Under the pieces are notes generated by a model. It made no database searches, was not told where the DNA came from, and saw only the letters and a list, made by a program, of their open reading frames with translations. The position numbers and the translations under genes were made by a program. Shown piece by piece: positions 1-10,549 of a stretch of DNA of 64,000 bases (positions are counted from its first letter, which is position 1; each line of letters starts with the position of its first letter). The DNA is from Cafeteria roenbergensis (Eukaryota > Sar > Bigyra > Bicosoecida > Cafeteriaceae), in NCBI GenBank assembly GCA_008330645.1, contig VLTN01000010.1, positions 186,001 through 250,000 of the forward strand. The letters are read 5' to 3'.

Positions 1-622
1 ATCCTGCGGGTCCGTCGGTTCCGCGGCCGCGAGCAGGGCCCGGACGGACAGTAGGAGGCTGATGAGCGTCATTGCCGGCGTCCAGGCGTCTTTGAGGATG
101 TCGAGGCAAATGGCCCCCGTTTGGGAGCTGATGTTGGGGTGCCAGACCTTGGTCATGAACCTGCGCTCCGCGGTGCGGGCACGGGCACGCCAACAGCGCA
201 GCTTGGGGGCGCGTTTAAGGGCCTCGCCGTTTCCGGGCAAGCGCCCTCGCCCCCCTTCAACCCCCCGGCGGCTCTCACTTGAGCTTCGGCGGCACGAATG
301 GGTAGTCGTCCGGAATTTCACAGAGCAGCTTGAACACCCCAGCTTCGTACGGCGTGTCTGCGCTCGCAGTCGGACGCGGCAGCGAGAGTTCGCCCACGTT
401 GGCGTTCGAGACTCGCCAGCCAAGCCAGGCCGGCAAGCTCACCCCCCCCGGCTCCAAAGCCCGCTGCCACCCTCCCGAAGGCTCACCCTCAGGTCCCTTG
501 ATGGTGCAGTCCAACGTGCGCATGTCATCCCCGCGCGGGGCGGCCGACACGCCAGCGGCGCCGCCGTCAGAAGCAAGAGCGGCCAACTCCTTGGTAATTC
601 GCGCGGGTGTAGCCGAAGCCAT
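1..622 (-). CDS. UBE2K: UBE2K/E2-25K-type ubiquitin-conjugating enzyme, 3' end outside window
   Basis: E2 enzyme that accepts ubiquitin from E1 on a cysteine and passes it to substrates. Three exons are visible: 622-487, 357-279 and 160-1, the last running off the window. Both introns (129 and 118 bp) start GTGAG and end GCGCAG; removing them restores the E2 fold in frame, from an N-terminal helix through TPYEAGVF and the PDDYPF..PP turn to KVWHPNIS. The active-site cysteine lies in GAICLDIL, followed by the [12 protein letters not shown] region typical of the E2-25K class rather than of UbcH5 enzymes. The family often carries a C-terminal UBA domain; whether this one does cannot be seen. The start at 622 is the first ATG in frame with the E2 helix. 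It is transcribed in tandem with BBS9. Confidence 0.93.
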
Positions 623-975
623 GGCCGGGCCCCGGGCACTGCCGAGCGGACAAGCGCCAAGTAGAAGCAGGGAAAGGCGCCGGTCTGCGCCCTCTGTGCG
701 CTGCGGCCTCGGGTGCATCTTGGACCGCTGTTGCACCGGGGCACATGGGCCACGCGCTCTGCCCGCCGATGGAGCAAGGCAACGCAAGCGAGCGACGGGG
801 ACGGCCCTGTGAGGGGCCGGCGGGCGTGACTGGGTGGGAGGCGCTTGCGCTTTCAGAGTGCAGCAAGCTGCGTGCGGGGCTGAGCGCGAGGTCCACACTG
901 CTCCTTCTGTTTCCACACGGCGATGCACGGCCTGCCCTTGCCCGGCCCCAAACGATCGATGCAGCGCGCCGATGC
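623..975. other. Intergenic: UBE2K upstream region and BBS9 3' side
   Basis: Tandem spacer of 353 bp between the UBE2K start and the BBS9 stop. It is uniformly GC-rich and I see no AT-rich promoter island, repeat or RNA gene. Open frames here read as chance frames in GC-rich DNA. Confidence 0.6.
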
Positions 976-3900
976 CTAGCGGTGCACGCCGGCTGCAGCC
1001 GCAGCTGCGGCCGCTGCTGCCCCGAGCACCCCGGCCGCGCTGCCGCCCCCCGCGATGGGCCTGAGGCTCGACGCCGGCCTCACGCCCTTGGCCAGCTGGG
1101 CGGCGAGGATCTGCACGTGCCGCACGAGAGCGTCCGGGCTATCCGGCAGCCCCGCCGGCTCGCCCGCGCCGCCGCTGGTGGCGGCCCCCGCCGTTTTGCC
1201 TGTCATGGCTCGCAGCAGGTGCGTGAGCGACGCGTCCGCTCGCTCCTCCCAGCCCTGCTCCAACCCGTCGTCCGGCTCAGCGGGCAGGGCCGCGTCCAGC
1301 GCCTCGGCGTCGGCATCGGAGAGGCGGTGTGCCACGCGGAACAGCAGCAGCAGCAGGCGCACGCCGCACCGGAGCCTGCCCGCCGCCGCGCTCACCTCCG
1401 CCTGCGCCGCCTCCGCCGCGTCAGCGTCTGCCAGGAGCTGCTCGTACGTGGCGGCAAGCAGCTTCTCGAGCCCCCCGAGCCGCGCCGGCGTGCGGTCGCG
1501 AAACCGCGTGAGCAGGCGCTTTTGCACCAGCCGCAGCTGGTAGGCGCGGTCGTTGAGAGACGCCAGCGACTCTGCCATGGCCGCCCGGGCCTCCCAGTGC
1601 TCCCGGATCAGGCGTTCCACGTCCACCAGCGGCAGAGTGTCCGTGTAGCGCGCCACGGCAGAGCTCGTCTGGGTGGGGCCCGCGGCTGCGGCGGCCGCGT
1701 CGGCTGGGGTCCCGGCCGCGCCGGCGCCGGGCCCACCCAGCCGGATCCGGCGGCAGAGCTCTGCCGACACGAGCTGCAGAGCCTCGAACGTCCCCGCCTG
1801 CACACGGAGGCGTGAGGTCTTTGCAGACGCAAGGACGGTGACGTCGGCGCCGCAGTGCATGCGCAGGGTCAGAGCCTGCCCGCCTCCGCCTCCGCCTCCG
1901 CCGCCGCCGCCTCCGCCGCCTCCGCCGGCGGCAGCTTCGCCGCCGCCCCCGGCCTGCGACGCCGCCCCCGTGGCCGCTGTGGGCTGCGCGAGCACGTCCT
2001 TGAAGAGAGCGGCGAGGGGCCGGCGGGGCCCGTCCACGTCCAGCGTCAGGCGGAACGCGCCCCCCTTGGACGGGGGCACGGCCCGGCACACCACGGCCAG
2101 GGGCACGGCCTGCGCAGCCTGCGCCACCCGCGACGCCCCGGATGACGTCACATACGTCACCACCGCGCGCAGGGCAAGCGAGGAGGGCATACCCTCCGCC
2201 CGCCCCACCACCTTGAACTGCAGCTCGATCGGCTTGGACGACCCGGCCGCAGTCGCCTCACGGGCAGAACCGCCCTCAACCGCAGCGTCGCCGGCTCCCG
2301 AGCTCGCAGCGGCGACTGCTGCGCCGCCAGCCGAGGAGGCGGAGGCGGCAGAGCCCGCCTCAAGCGTGGAGCCTCCGGCGCGGCCCCCGGCGCCGAGGGT
2401 GCCGACGTCCCACGAGTCCTGCGAGAGCTGAAGGCAGGGCGGCACGAGCAGGGTCGCGCGGACGCGACGGGCCTCCTGCCCGGGGTCGCCGACGAAGGTG
2501 ACGAAGAGAGAGCCGGTGACCGAGGCGGAGCGACGCGGAGGCATGGCGGTGGCTGCGGCGGTCGCCACGGCCGGGCCGTGCGGCGCCGGGGCATCGCAGG
2601 GCTCCACCGAGGGCGAGAGGTGAAGCCTGGCGAGTACGCGGCACCTGGCGGCGCCGCCGCCCCCCTGTGCCTCCTTGATGATGGAGAGGAGGCGGCGGTG
2701 CTCCGCCTCGGCGGCCCGCGGGTCGAGGGGGTTGCCGCGGGCGCCGATGCCGTCGGCCGACGTCTGAGGCGGGTCGGTCCCCATGTACGTGAGGCGGATC
2801 CCGCCGTCGGGGAGGAGGCTTGCGACGAGGCCGGCGAGGGTGCCAAAGCGGCCCACGGCGACGGCGACAGGGACGGGTCCGTCCAGCTTGGCCGCCCATG
2901 CGAGGCGCACACCCGCGAACACCTGGAGCTGCCCGCCGTGCGTGGCCACCAGCAGGCGCTGTCGGGAGGCTGCCTTGGCGTCGGTGGGGTGCCCGGCAGC
3001 CGCGGCGGAGGGGGCAGCCGTGCCGTCGTTGGCGATGGTGCGCCCGTCGCCGCCGAAGACGCAGGCGCAGGCGACGGGGCGTTCCAGCCGGCGTTGGAGG
3101 CGGAACGGCTCGACCGCCGACACGGCCGCCACGGAGCCTGGCCGGCGCGCCGTGGACATGACCGCGGACGACGACGTGGCCGCCTGGGAGGAGCCCACGC
3201 CCCGCTCCTTCAGGCAGAACACCGTGCGGCGGCCCACTGCCAGGATGTCCACCTCGCTGTCGGTGAGACCGGCGGTGAGCTTGCACGTCTGGAGGAGGTC
3301 GCACTGCTCCCCCACGTTGATGCTCCACTCCGGGCGCAGCTGCCGCCCCCCCGCGCTCGAGGAGCCCGCCGCAGCGCCCCCGCCTCCGCCTCCGCCTCCG
3401 CCTCCGCCTGCACTGCTGCCGCCGGTGCCGGCGGATGCGCCGCCTCCCGCGGATCCGCGCGGGGCGGCGTCCACGGCGCCGAGGAGGGCGCCGTAACGGT
3501 ACGCGCGCGCGTACAGGGTGCAGTCCACCGTGACGATGGAGTCGATGCGCGCAACGTATGTGATGGGTCCGGGCAGCAGGGAGGCCTGCAGCTGCCGCGT
3601 GAAGGAGTGGCGGTCTCGGTCGAAGAAGGACAGCTGACCGTCCATTGACTGGACGCAGATGCGGTCATGACCGACGGCCTCCCCAAAGGCCCCGTAGCAC
3701 ATTGCGGCGGCGGTGAAGGAGGCGCCGGCGCCGTCGGACAGGTCGTGGTGGTAGAGGCTGCGCAGGACGAGCGAGCCGGCCCCAGCGCCAGACGAGGCGC
3801 CAGAGGACACGCTGTACACGACCAGCGAGCGCGGGTGCAGCACGGCGAGGGCCTGGTCGCCGGTGGCGGGCGCGAAGCGCCCGAGCGCGAGCTGAAGCAC

Positions 3901-4494
3901 GGGCGCGTCCAGCGTTTGCTCCAGCACAAGGTGCCCCACCGCGTACCCGCCCTCGGCAGGCACGAAGATGCGCACAGTGCCGGAGAGCGAACCGGTCACA
4001 ATCTTGCCTGCGAGGAGGGACGATGGGCGGCGGGCTCCGGGCGCTCCTCGGCACAGTTCGGGCGGCGCAGCGAGCACGGGAACAGCGCAGCGCGCCAGGC
4101 TGGCGGGCGCCCGGACAGCATTCGCGCCGTGCCGCAGCCCACAGCAACGAAATGGCGTCGCGCGACATCAGCGGGCACCGCCACAGCGACCAGGGGCGCC
4201 CGCCCAGGGCGCAATCCGAGCCGCAGGGGCAACACGGTGGCGGAGCGCGGCCTTGCCCAGCTCCGGGCTGCAGCTCAAGCGCGCGGCAGCGCACACGGGG
4301 GCCCGCCCATGCACCGGGACAGGCTGCCCCGCGGTCGGCTCGGCGACGCGCGCGGGCGGTCCGCCTGCGGTGCGAGGCTCACCAGTCCCGGCCGGGTCGT
4401 TGTCAACGTTTCCGATGACCATGGCCCCCGGAGCGCACTCGTCCTCGCTATCCGGCCGGTACGCCCACCACTCTCTGGCCTGGAAGAGGGACAT
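976..4494 (-). CDS. BBS9: Bardet-Biedl syndrome 9 / PTHB1, BBSome subunit
   Basis: BBSome subunit acting in ciliary membrane-protein trafficking. Exon 1 (4494-4383) begins MSLFQAREWW, closely matching the animal PTHB1 start MSLFKARDWW. A 375-bp intron (GTGAGC...CTCGCAG) joins in phase 1 to exon 2 (4007-976). The N-terminal beta-propeller follows: SLSGTVRIF, AVLHPRSLVVYSVS, CYGAFGEAVG, ICVQSMDGQLSFF, LLPGPITY, SINVGEQ and LTYMGTDPP all align with PTHB1 landmarks, and the C-terminal platform/coiled-coil region ends near the stop. About 1047 residues against roughly 890 in human. The excess is glycine/alanine/serine low-complexity inserts, including two long glycine runs. It is divergent from the small membrane-protein gene at 4759. 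This gene is the best evidence that the organism builds cilia or flagella. Confidence 0.95.
1880..1930 (-). repeat. Polyglycine-coding CCT/CCG microsatellite in BBS9
   Basis: Imperfect (CCTCCG)n on the plus strand, read as a run of glycines in BBS9. A second, shorter (CCGCCT)n run sits at 3378-3412. Both fall between conserved blocks, so they are expandable linkers. Confidence 0.8.
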
Positions 4495-4758
4495 GGCTGC
4501 CGGGCCGGCAGCGCTCCGAGCGGCCTCCTCGCGTGCCGCCGCCAGCCCTGCGCGCGGGCTTGCTGCTGGCACGGCGGCACGACTGCTGCTCGAGTGCGGT
4601 TGCTCTGCCGGCCTCGCACCGCACGCGGCGCCCGGGCCTCCAGCGCGGGAGCCCCACACTCGCGGCGCGCCCAGGACCTCGGATTGCAAGCGCAGCGGCG
4701 GCCAGATCACATCCCAGGACGGTTGCCGGACCAGCGGCCCGGGGACTGCGGTGCTTCG
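4495..4758. promoter_or_regulatory. Divergent promoter region, BBS9 / small TM protein
   Basis: Only 264 bp separate the two start codons, so both core promoters must lie here or overlap the 5' UTRs. No clear TATA element is visible. The least GC-rich stretch is around 4680 (GGATTGCAAGCGC). Confidence 0.5.
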
Positions 4759-5471
4759 ATGCGCCGGACCGCCGCGCTTGTTGCCGTGCTGCTGGCGCTC
4801 GCTCTGGGCGCCGCGAAGGCCGCCCCCGCCGGGGCCCTCCCGGCCGCCAGCGATGCGCAGACGCTCGCTGGGCATGGGAGGCCGAGGAAGCACCACGCCC
4901 GGTTCATCCGCGGCGTGGACGCTGCCACCGCCAGGGCGCTCGCAGGCAAGGGCTTCGACGACCACTCCTTCAGGCAGCAGGCGCAAGCCCGCGCAGCCAC
5001 CGCTACCGAGGCGGCCGCCAAGTCGGAGCTGGAGTCCCTGGCCAGCGCGTGTGACCAGGCGGCGCAGCGCGCCCGCGGGGGCGGGTCCATGGCTGCGGTG
5101 AGAACTTGTCAAGCGCGAGACGGCGCCAGTCGCGGCGTGCGTAGGCCCCGCCTTGCGCCGCAGGGCTGGCGCGTTTGCCCTTGCGTGTGCGGTTCGCGGG
5201 GCGCGCTCAGTCGTGCCGGCCCAGTGGCCTCACTCCCCCCGTACCGACCCCCGGCGACGAATTTCGCCTTGCTCGGCGCTCGCAGCTGTTGTTCATCAGG
5301 AACATTCCCATCATGATCGGCGGGCTGGGCATGGGCTTCGCCGCGGGCGTGCTGCTCTGGTTCTTCAACTCCCCGAGCACGTTTGCGCTGTTCCTCGCGC
5401 GCCGCGTGGGCATCGACCCGTCCATGGTGACGCAGGCCGCGGCGTCGGCCAACGCCGTCGAGGAAAAGTGA
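4759..5471 (+). CDS. Small secretory-pathway protein with signal peptide and one TM segment, function unknown
   Basis: Not recognised. Exon 1 (4759-5097) starts MRRTAALVAVLL and carries a cleavable-type signal peptide of about 22 residues, then a charged, alanine-rich, probably helical lumenal segment (residues about 45-105). A 188-bp intron (GTGAGA...CTCGCAG, phase 0) leads to exon 2 (5286-5471), which starts LLFIRNIP and holds one strongly hydrophobic segment (IMIGGLGMGFAAGVLLWFF) followed by a short tail ending NAVEEK. Total about 174 residues. Topology would be type I if the signal is cleaved. The head-to-head arrangement with BBS9 raises, but does not show, a link to ciliary membranes. 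Confidence 0.75.
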
Positions 5472-5630
5472 TCGCGGGCGCGCGGGAGAAGCGGGTGGTG
5501 CGCCGCGGGAGGCTGGGCCACTGTAGTCCCGGGATGCGTGTGCATGCGCTTGAGGGTTGCGCTCCACTGCGTGTGCGGCCGCTCGAGTCCGAAATTGATT
5601 GCCGAGTGCCTCATCCTCGCCGGGAGCGCA

Positions 5631-5656
5631 GCATATTGACATCCCTACAAATACAC
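5631..5656 (+). promoter_or_regulatory. AT-rich island upstream of the sorting nexin
   Basis: GCATATTGAC followed by CTACAAATACAC lies about 90-115 bp before the inferred start at 5748, in otherwise very GC-rich DNA. A TTGATTGC box sits just upstream at 5595-5602. Candidate core-promoter element only. Confidence 0.35.
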
Positions 5657-5747
5657 GCGAACGGCGGAAACTTGGCTCGCTCGTCATCTCAAGCCGGCAC
5701 CCAGGCATCAGCCCGGATCGGCGCGTCGATTCGAAGCGCTCTCAGCA

Positions 5748-7877
5748 ATGGGTGAGCCGCTGCCCTGCGACTGGGGCCGGGCTCGTTGCGGCCGCGCAGA
5801 CGGCCGCCTGCCGCGGAGGTTCAACTTTGGGCGAGATCGTCGTGGCGCGTTGGCACGTCCGTGCAGTGCAGCGTCCCGCTGGTGGAGGGTCTTCGTTCGC
5901 GCTTCGCCGCCCGCCTAGGGGAGCCGGTTGCCCAGGGCGCGTATGTGGCAGCGATGCGCAGCGCCCCGTCCCACTGCCTTCCTTGTTCGGCGACTCGCAG
6001 CAGCAGATGCAAGCAGGTGAGGCCTTCGGATTGTGTGCTCGGGCGAGGCGCTCGGGGCCGCCCGGCGCCGGCGGTGCCTCGCTTGCCCCGGGCAGGGACG
6101 CGGCGGCGTCCGGGGGCTGGCGCGTGTGCGCGCGCTGGGCGTGCCCAGGGTGCCGCCCTTGGCCGGGCGGGTGCTGACGCTCCCAGGGCTGCGTGGTTCG
6201 GCAGTTGCCGAGCGCGCTTTTCGCCGCCCACGCTTCCAAAGTCCTCTCGCGCCCGCCGCTCCCAGCACCCGCCTTCCCGTCCACCTCGCCGCCTTGCCCC
6301 GCGTCTCTGCCTCTGGTCGCAGCTTCTGGGAGAGCGAGCTGGAGTGGCAGGCCGCGGAGGCGGAGAAGGGCTTCGAGGTGAACGTCATTGAGCCTCGGCA
6401 TGTGGGCGGCGGCATGTTCAGCAAGAGCTACACCACGTACAAAGTCACCAGCACCGTCCTCGCGGACGGCGTGTGGCGCCGGTACTCGGACTTTGAGTTC
6501 ATGCGCGACATCCTGGTGAGCCGCTTCCATGGCCTCGCCATCCCGCTTCTGCCGGACAAGCGCGTGGTGGGCAACCTCGACGAGGCCTTCATCGAGCGCC
6601 GCCGCGCCGGCCTGGCCGACTGGGCCCGCAAGATCGGCGCCCACCCCTACCTTCGCGGCGACGCAACCTTCACCCGCTTCCTCTCCGTCACCGGGGACAG
6701 CGAGTGGGAGCAGAGCAAGAAGGCCGCGGCCACCGGCGAGGGCGCCAGCTCCTCCTCCAACCCGGGCCTTGCCCGCTGGTTCGGGTGCCTGCGCATGTAC
6801 CCCCTGCCCGCGGAGAGCGACAAGGCCGTGGCCGAGTCGGCGGCGCTCAACTCCATGCTGGAGGACAAGTGCCGGGCTCTGCTCACGGCCGTGGACGCCT
6901 TCCTCCAGGCGACGAAGCAGTCCGTCGCCGCCATGGAGGCCATCGGGGCCGCGTTCGACTCCCTCGCCAAGGGCGCCGTGGCGGCCACCGAGAAGCTCGG
7001 CCCCGTGCACGAGTCGGTGAAGAAGGAGACGATGAGCCTCGCGGACCTCTCGGCCAAGGGCCACCACGCCTGGACGGAGCTGCTCTCCCTCAGCAAGTTC
7101 GCCGACAACGAGGTCCAGCTCTTCCTCCTCGCGGCCATTGCCAACGAGATCGGCCGCTGCCAGGCCTTCAGCAGCCTCCTCGCTGTGCGCAAGGCGGCGC
7201 AAGACGCCTTTGGCAGGTCGTCCGTGCAGCTCAACCAGCTGCGCTTCCGCCAGAAGCAGTACAAGGACAAGGGCGACGCCCCCCGCGCCGCTCAGATGGA
7301 GCCCGAGCTGGAGCGCGCCACCAAGCTCGCCCACGACATGAACAACCGCCTCAGCGACGTGACCAAGGGCATCCTCCTTGTGGAGGGCCGCTCCTCCGCT
7401 ATCAAGCGCGTCACCATGCTCTCCCAGCTCTTCGGCTGCTTCGCCGCCACCCAGGGCGCGTCAGCCAGCACGACCCAGACCATCTGGAAGAACTTCCTCG
7501 CCGAGGCCGGCCTGGAGAAGGCAGGCACCATCGCCAAGGCCCAGCGCGTCATCGACGACCTCCTCGACACCGACGAGTACACGCCTGTCCTTCCTGCTGC
7601 CCCGGACTCGGGGTTCAGCATCGCGCCCCCCCCGACGGGCTTGCAGGCAGGCGCGGCGCCCGCCTCAGCGGCAGCGGCAGCGGCTGCCGCCTCCGGCGCC
7701 GGTTCTGACGGGGCCGCCGGCTCTCCCGCCCCCGCTCCGGCCCCCGCGGCTGCGGCCTCGCCTGCCGCCGCCGCTGCCGCATCCACCCCCGCTGCTTCCC
7801 CGTCGGCGGACGAGGAGGAGGACACCCCGGCCGGCAACGACGACGACGACGACGCCGAGGAGGGTGACATGTTCTGA
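5748..7877 (+). CDS. PX-BAR sorting nexin
   Basis: Endosomal sorting nexin: the PX domain binds phosphoinositide and the BAR domain dimerises on curved membranes. The main exon is 6323-7877. Its 5' end lacks an ATG in a sensible place; two tiny upstream exons fix this: 5748-5751 (ATGG) and 6001-6016, each followed by GTGAG, with introns of 249 and 306 bp ending CTCGCAG and GTCGCAG. The joined start reads MAADASSFWESELEW. PX spans residues about 20-145 with the phosphate-binding RRYSDF at 59-64, LPDKR and the FIERRRAGL helix. A long helical BAR region follows to about 440, then a Pro/Ala-rich linker and an acidic tail ending AEEGDMF. About 524 residues, normal for SNX1/2/4-type proteins; the exact class is unclear. 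The micro-exons are inferred from splice rules. Confidence 0.88.
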
Positions 7878-8385
7878 GCGAGCCTGCGCCCCCCCCCCCT
7901 CCACCCTGGCCTTCCCTCCCACACACCTCGTCTCGTTGCCACAGGGACGCCGAGGCTTTGCGTGTTGCAGCCCCCCCCCCCCTGCTTGCCGAACCTATTC
8001 GCGCCCCGGGGAGCTCCCCTCTGTCCTTGCGTTGCTGCTTGTCGCTGGCAGTCAGCCCCCCTGCCTGCCCGAGCCACCGCCATCCACCCCACTCTCTATG
8101 CACGCTCACCACAGCCGCACATACAAGCAAACTGCACTCACGAGAGCGTGCGCGCCTTGATTCATCAAGCCCGAGCGATGCAGTGAGGAGCGCCGGGGCC
8201 GAGGCGATCCCCTACGGGGCAGCGCGCTCTGGCGCGTCGGGGGCGAGCGCAAAGCCTGCCGTCTTGTCGGCCCAAGCGACAGGCGAGGCATGACAGCAAC
8301 AAACGCATTCGGCAGACGGATCACCGGCCCGCCGGCACGCACGCAAGCACGCAGGCACGCGCACCTCCGCAGGTCGAGCGACCGG
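7878..8385. other. Convergent spacer with two poly-C tracts
   Basis: This 508-bp spacer separates the sorting nexin stop from the GH18 gene stop. It has C runs at 7889-7899 (11) and 7971-7982 (12). No coding signal is convincing. Confidence 0.65.
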
Positions 8386-9258
8386 TCAGAGGCCCTTGAG
8401 GAACGAGTCCCACTCAGACGGCACAGGCGCCCGCCACAGCCCCACGCGGCGCATCCCCGCCTCCTTGAGAGCGTCGAAGCGCTGTCGGAGCTGCGCCTCA
8501 GGGTACGCGGTGCCGTTGATGCGCGTCGTCTCCAGGCCCACGATGAGCTTCCCAGAGGCGCCGAACGCGTCGATGGCCTCGGCAAGGTGGCGGTCCCACG
8601 ACCCCTGCGAGTCTGTGTACGTTGACATGCTCATGATGCCGTCGATGAAGGGCAAGGCCGTGGCGTTGAGGTCGGGGAAGCTCCACAGAGGCGACCACGT
8701 TGCGACGTCGACTGTCACCGAAAGCCCGTGCGGCGCTAGCGCGCGGCCCAGGGCGCCGAGGAACTTGGCGTACGCGGCCGCGTCTCCCGGCTGCACCGTG
8801 CTGCTGAGCGGCTCCCAGTCGATGTTGAAGCCGGCGATGCCGTGCTGCGACGCCTCGGACACCAGCTGCTCCACGAAGGGCTGCGGGTCTGCGAACACCT
8901 CGCGCATCCACGTGGCGAACTGCGGCGGGTACGGGTAGGAGCTGACCATGGCGATGATCGGGGCGTCGCTTGGCCACCCGGCGGCGCGCAGGAGCGGCAG
9001 GCTGTCCGTGAGGTCGGAGCCCACCACGAGGCGGCCGCCCTCGCCCAAGTTGTACCGCTCCGTGGCCACGCCCCCGAGCATGGCCGAGGTGGCGCCCACC
9101 TGCGCGATGGTCGCATGAATTTCGGCGCTGGTGGAGTTGCAGCGCTCGAGGCACAGGAACGGCATCGCGAGCGGCGACGGCAGACCTGCGCCCGCCGGCG
9201 CCAGCGAGGCGCCCACCAGCGCGACCGCGGCCGCGATGCGCGCGGCGGAGGCCTTCAT
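8386..9258 (-). CDS. Secreted glycoside hydrolase family 18 (chitinase-like) protein
   Basis: GH18-type TIM-barrel protein of 290 residues, single exon. A signal peptide (about residues 1-24) indicates secretion. The barrel beta-4 motif reads GFNIDWEP with Asp147 and Glu149, the positions of the catalytic pair in DxxDxDxE, but the first two aspartates of that motif are Ala and Asn. Other barrel strands are visible: MVSSYPYPP, SVTVDVATW, FIDGIMSMSTYTD and LIVGLETTR. Because the acid/base Glu and its neighbour Asp remain, weak hydrolysis or sugar binding are both possible. There is no chitin-binding module. The start at 9258 is set by the signal peptide. Divergent from the protease gene at 9434, so the two secreted proteins could share a promoter. 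Confidence 0.85.
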   Translation of the reverse strand: MKASAARIAAAVALVGASLAPAGAGLPSPLAMPFLCLERCNSTSAEIHATIAQVGATSAMLGGVATERYNLGEGGRLVVGSDLTDSLPLLRAAGWPSDAPIIAMVSSYPYPPQFATWMREVFADPQPFVEQLVSEASQHGIAGFNIDWEPLSSTVQPGDAAAYAKFLGALGRALAPHGLSVTVDVATWSPLWSFPDLNATALPFIDGIMSMSTYTDSQGSWDRHLAEAIDAFGASGKLIVGLETTRINGTAYPEAQLRQRFDALKEAGMRRVGLWRAPVPSEWDSFLKGL

Positions 9259-9363
9259 GCCGCGCCTGTGCCGGCCGCAGCGCCCGCTCCCGGCGCAGCG
9301 TCAACCTGCTGCCGGCGGTCGCGGAGTTCGTCGATCGCGGGCTCTGCAAATGTGTGGGCCATC

Positions 9364-9376
9364 GCGGAATATTCGG
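9364..9376. promoter_or_regulatory. GAATATTC palindrome in the GH18/protease divergent promoter
   Basis: GAATATTC at 9367-9374 is a perfect palindrome, 60-67 bp before the protease start and about 110 bp before the GH18 start, within a 175-bp intergenic region that is otherwise GC-rich. Confidence 0.35.
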
Positions 9377-9433
9377 CAGTTGCGCCACGGGAGTTCAAGA
9401 ACGCGCACTCGTTCCACGGGGACGTATCCAGTT

Positions 9434-10549
9434 ATGCGCTGCCTTCTCGCGCTCCTCGCGGCCGCGGCCGCCCTCATCGGCGCTGATGCTGCGCGCCCCA
9501 CCTGGGACCAGCTGTCCGCCAGCTACTCGTACGAGCAGTTCCTCGCCGACTTTGGCAAGAGCAGCCCGGCCTCCGGCGAGTACGAGGCCCGCAGGAGCCT
9601 CTTCCAGGAGAGGCTCGCGGCTGCCCTGCAGCACAATGCCAACCCCTCTTCCACCTGGAAGCGCGGCGTGAACCACATGTCGGACTGGACCGAGAGCGAG
9701 CGCAAGGCGCTCCGCGGCGGGCTCCGCTCGCAGGCGGCCATGCGGACCTCCATGCTGCGCCGCCAGCCCCGCCAGCGCCCCGCCGAGGGCATCCCCGCCT
9801 CCTTTGACTGGCGCTCCAAGCGCGGCGTCGTGACCCCCGTGAAGGACCAGGGCCACTGCGGCTCCTGCTGGGCCTTCGCCTCGACCGCCGTGCTCGAGTC
9901 GCACCTCGCCATCCAGACGGGCGTCTACGCCGAGCTCTCCCCGCAGAACCTCGTGTCCTGCGTGCCCAACCCCAACAACTGCGGCGGCTACGGCGGCTGC
10001 GCCGGCTCCACCGCCGAGCTGGCCTTCGCCTACGTGAAGGAGCACGGCATCGCCAGCCCCTACAGCTTCCCCTACGTCTCCTGGCCCGGAGACAGCAACG
10101 GCACCTGCGCCGTCACCCCCGCCTCCCGCGCCAAGCCCGTGGCCAACGTCTCCGGCCACGTCACCCTGCCCGCCAACGAGGAGGCGCCCCTCCTTGAGGC
10201 CCTCGTCAACCACGGCCCCATCGCCGTGTCCGTGGCGGCCATGCCCTGGAGCGACTACGAGAGCGGCGTCTTCGACGGCTGCGGCCTCGAGGGCGAGGGC
10301 ACCGACGTCGACCACGTGGTGGTCCTTGTCGGCTACGACGAGGAGAGCCTTATCATCCGCAACAGCTGGACCCCGCTGTGGGGCGAGAGCGGCTACATCC
10401 GCCTCAAGCGCACCACCAGCTGCGGCATCGACCGCACCCCCCAGGACGGCAACGGCTGCGCCGGCGGCCCCAACGACATCAAGGTCTGCGGCATGTGCGG
10501 CGTGCTCTCCGACACCGCCTACCCCGTCGGCACCAAGCTCGCCCGCTGA
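9434..10549 (+). CDS. Papain-family (C1A) cysteine protease precursor
   Basis: Cathepsin-like endopeptidase for the lysosome/vacuole or for secretion, 371 residues, single exon. Order: signal peptide (about 1-19); inhibitor-type propeptide (about 22-118) with a GxNxxxD-like element at GVNHMSDW; mature domain starting near IPASFDWR. The catalytic set is complete: Gln139 (oxyanion hole), Cys145 in CGSCWAF, His294 in DVDHVVVLVGY and Asn310 in RNSWTPLWGESGY. The C-terminal extension is cysteine-rich (CAGG...CGMCG) with a GIDRTP stretch, so extra disulfides are likely. The start is the ATG directly preceding the signal peptide. Confidence 0.95.
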   Translation: MRCLLALLAAAAALIGADAARPTWDQLSASYSYEQFLADFGKSSPASGEYEARRSLFQERLAAALQHNANPSSTWKRGVNHMSDWTESERKALRGGLRSQAAMRTSMLRRQPRQRPAEGIPASFDWRSKRGVVTPVKDQGHCGSCWAFASTAVLESHLAIQTGVYAELSPQNLVSCVPNPNNCGGYGGCAGSTAELAFAYVKEHGIASPYSFPYVSWPGDSNGTCAVTPASRAKPVANVSGHVTLPANEEAPLLEALVNHGPIAVSVAAMPWSDYESGVFDGCGLEGEGTDVDHVVVLVGYDEESLIIRNSWTPLWGESGYIRLKRTTSCGIDRTPQDGNGCAGGPNDIKVCGMCGVLSDTAYPVGTKLAR

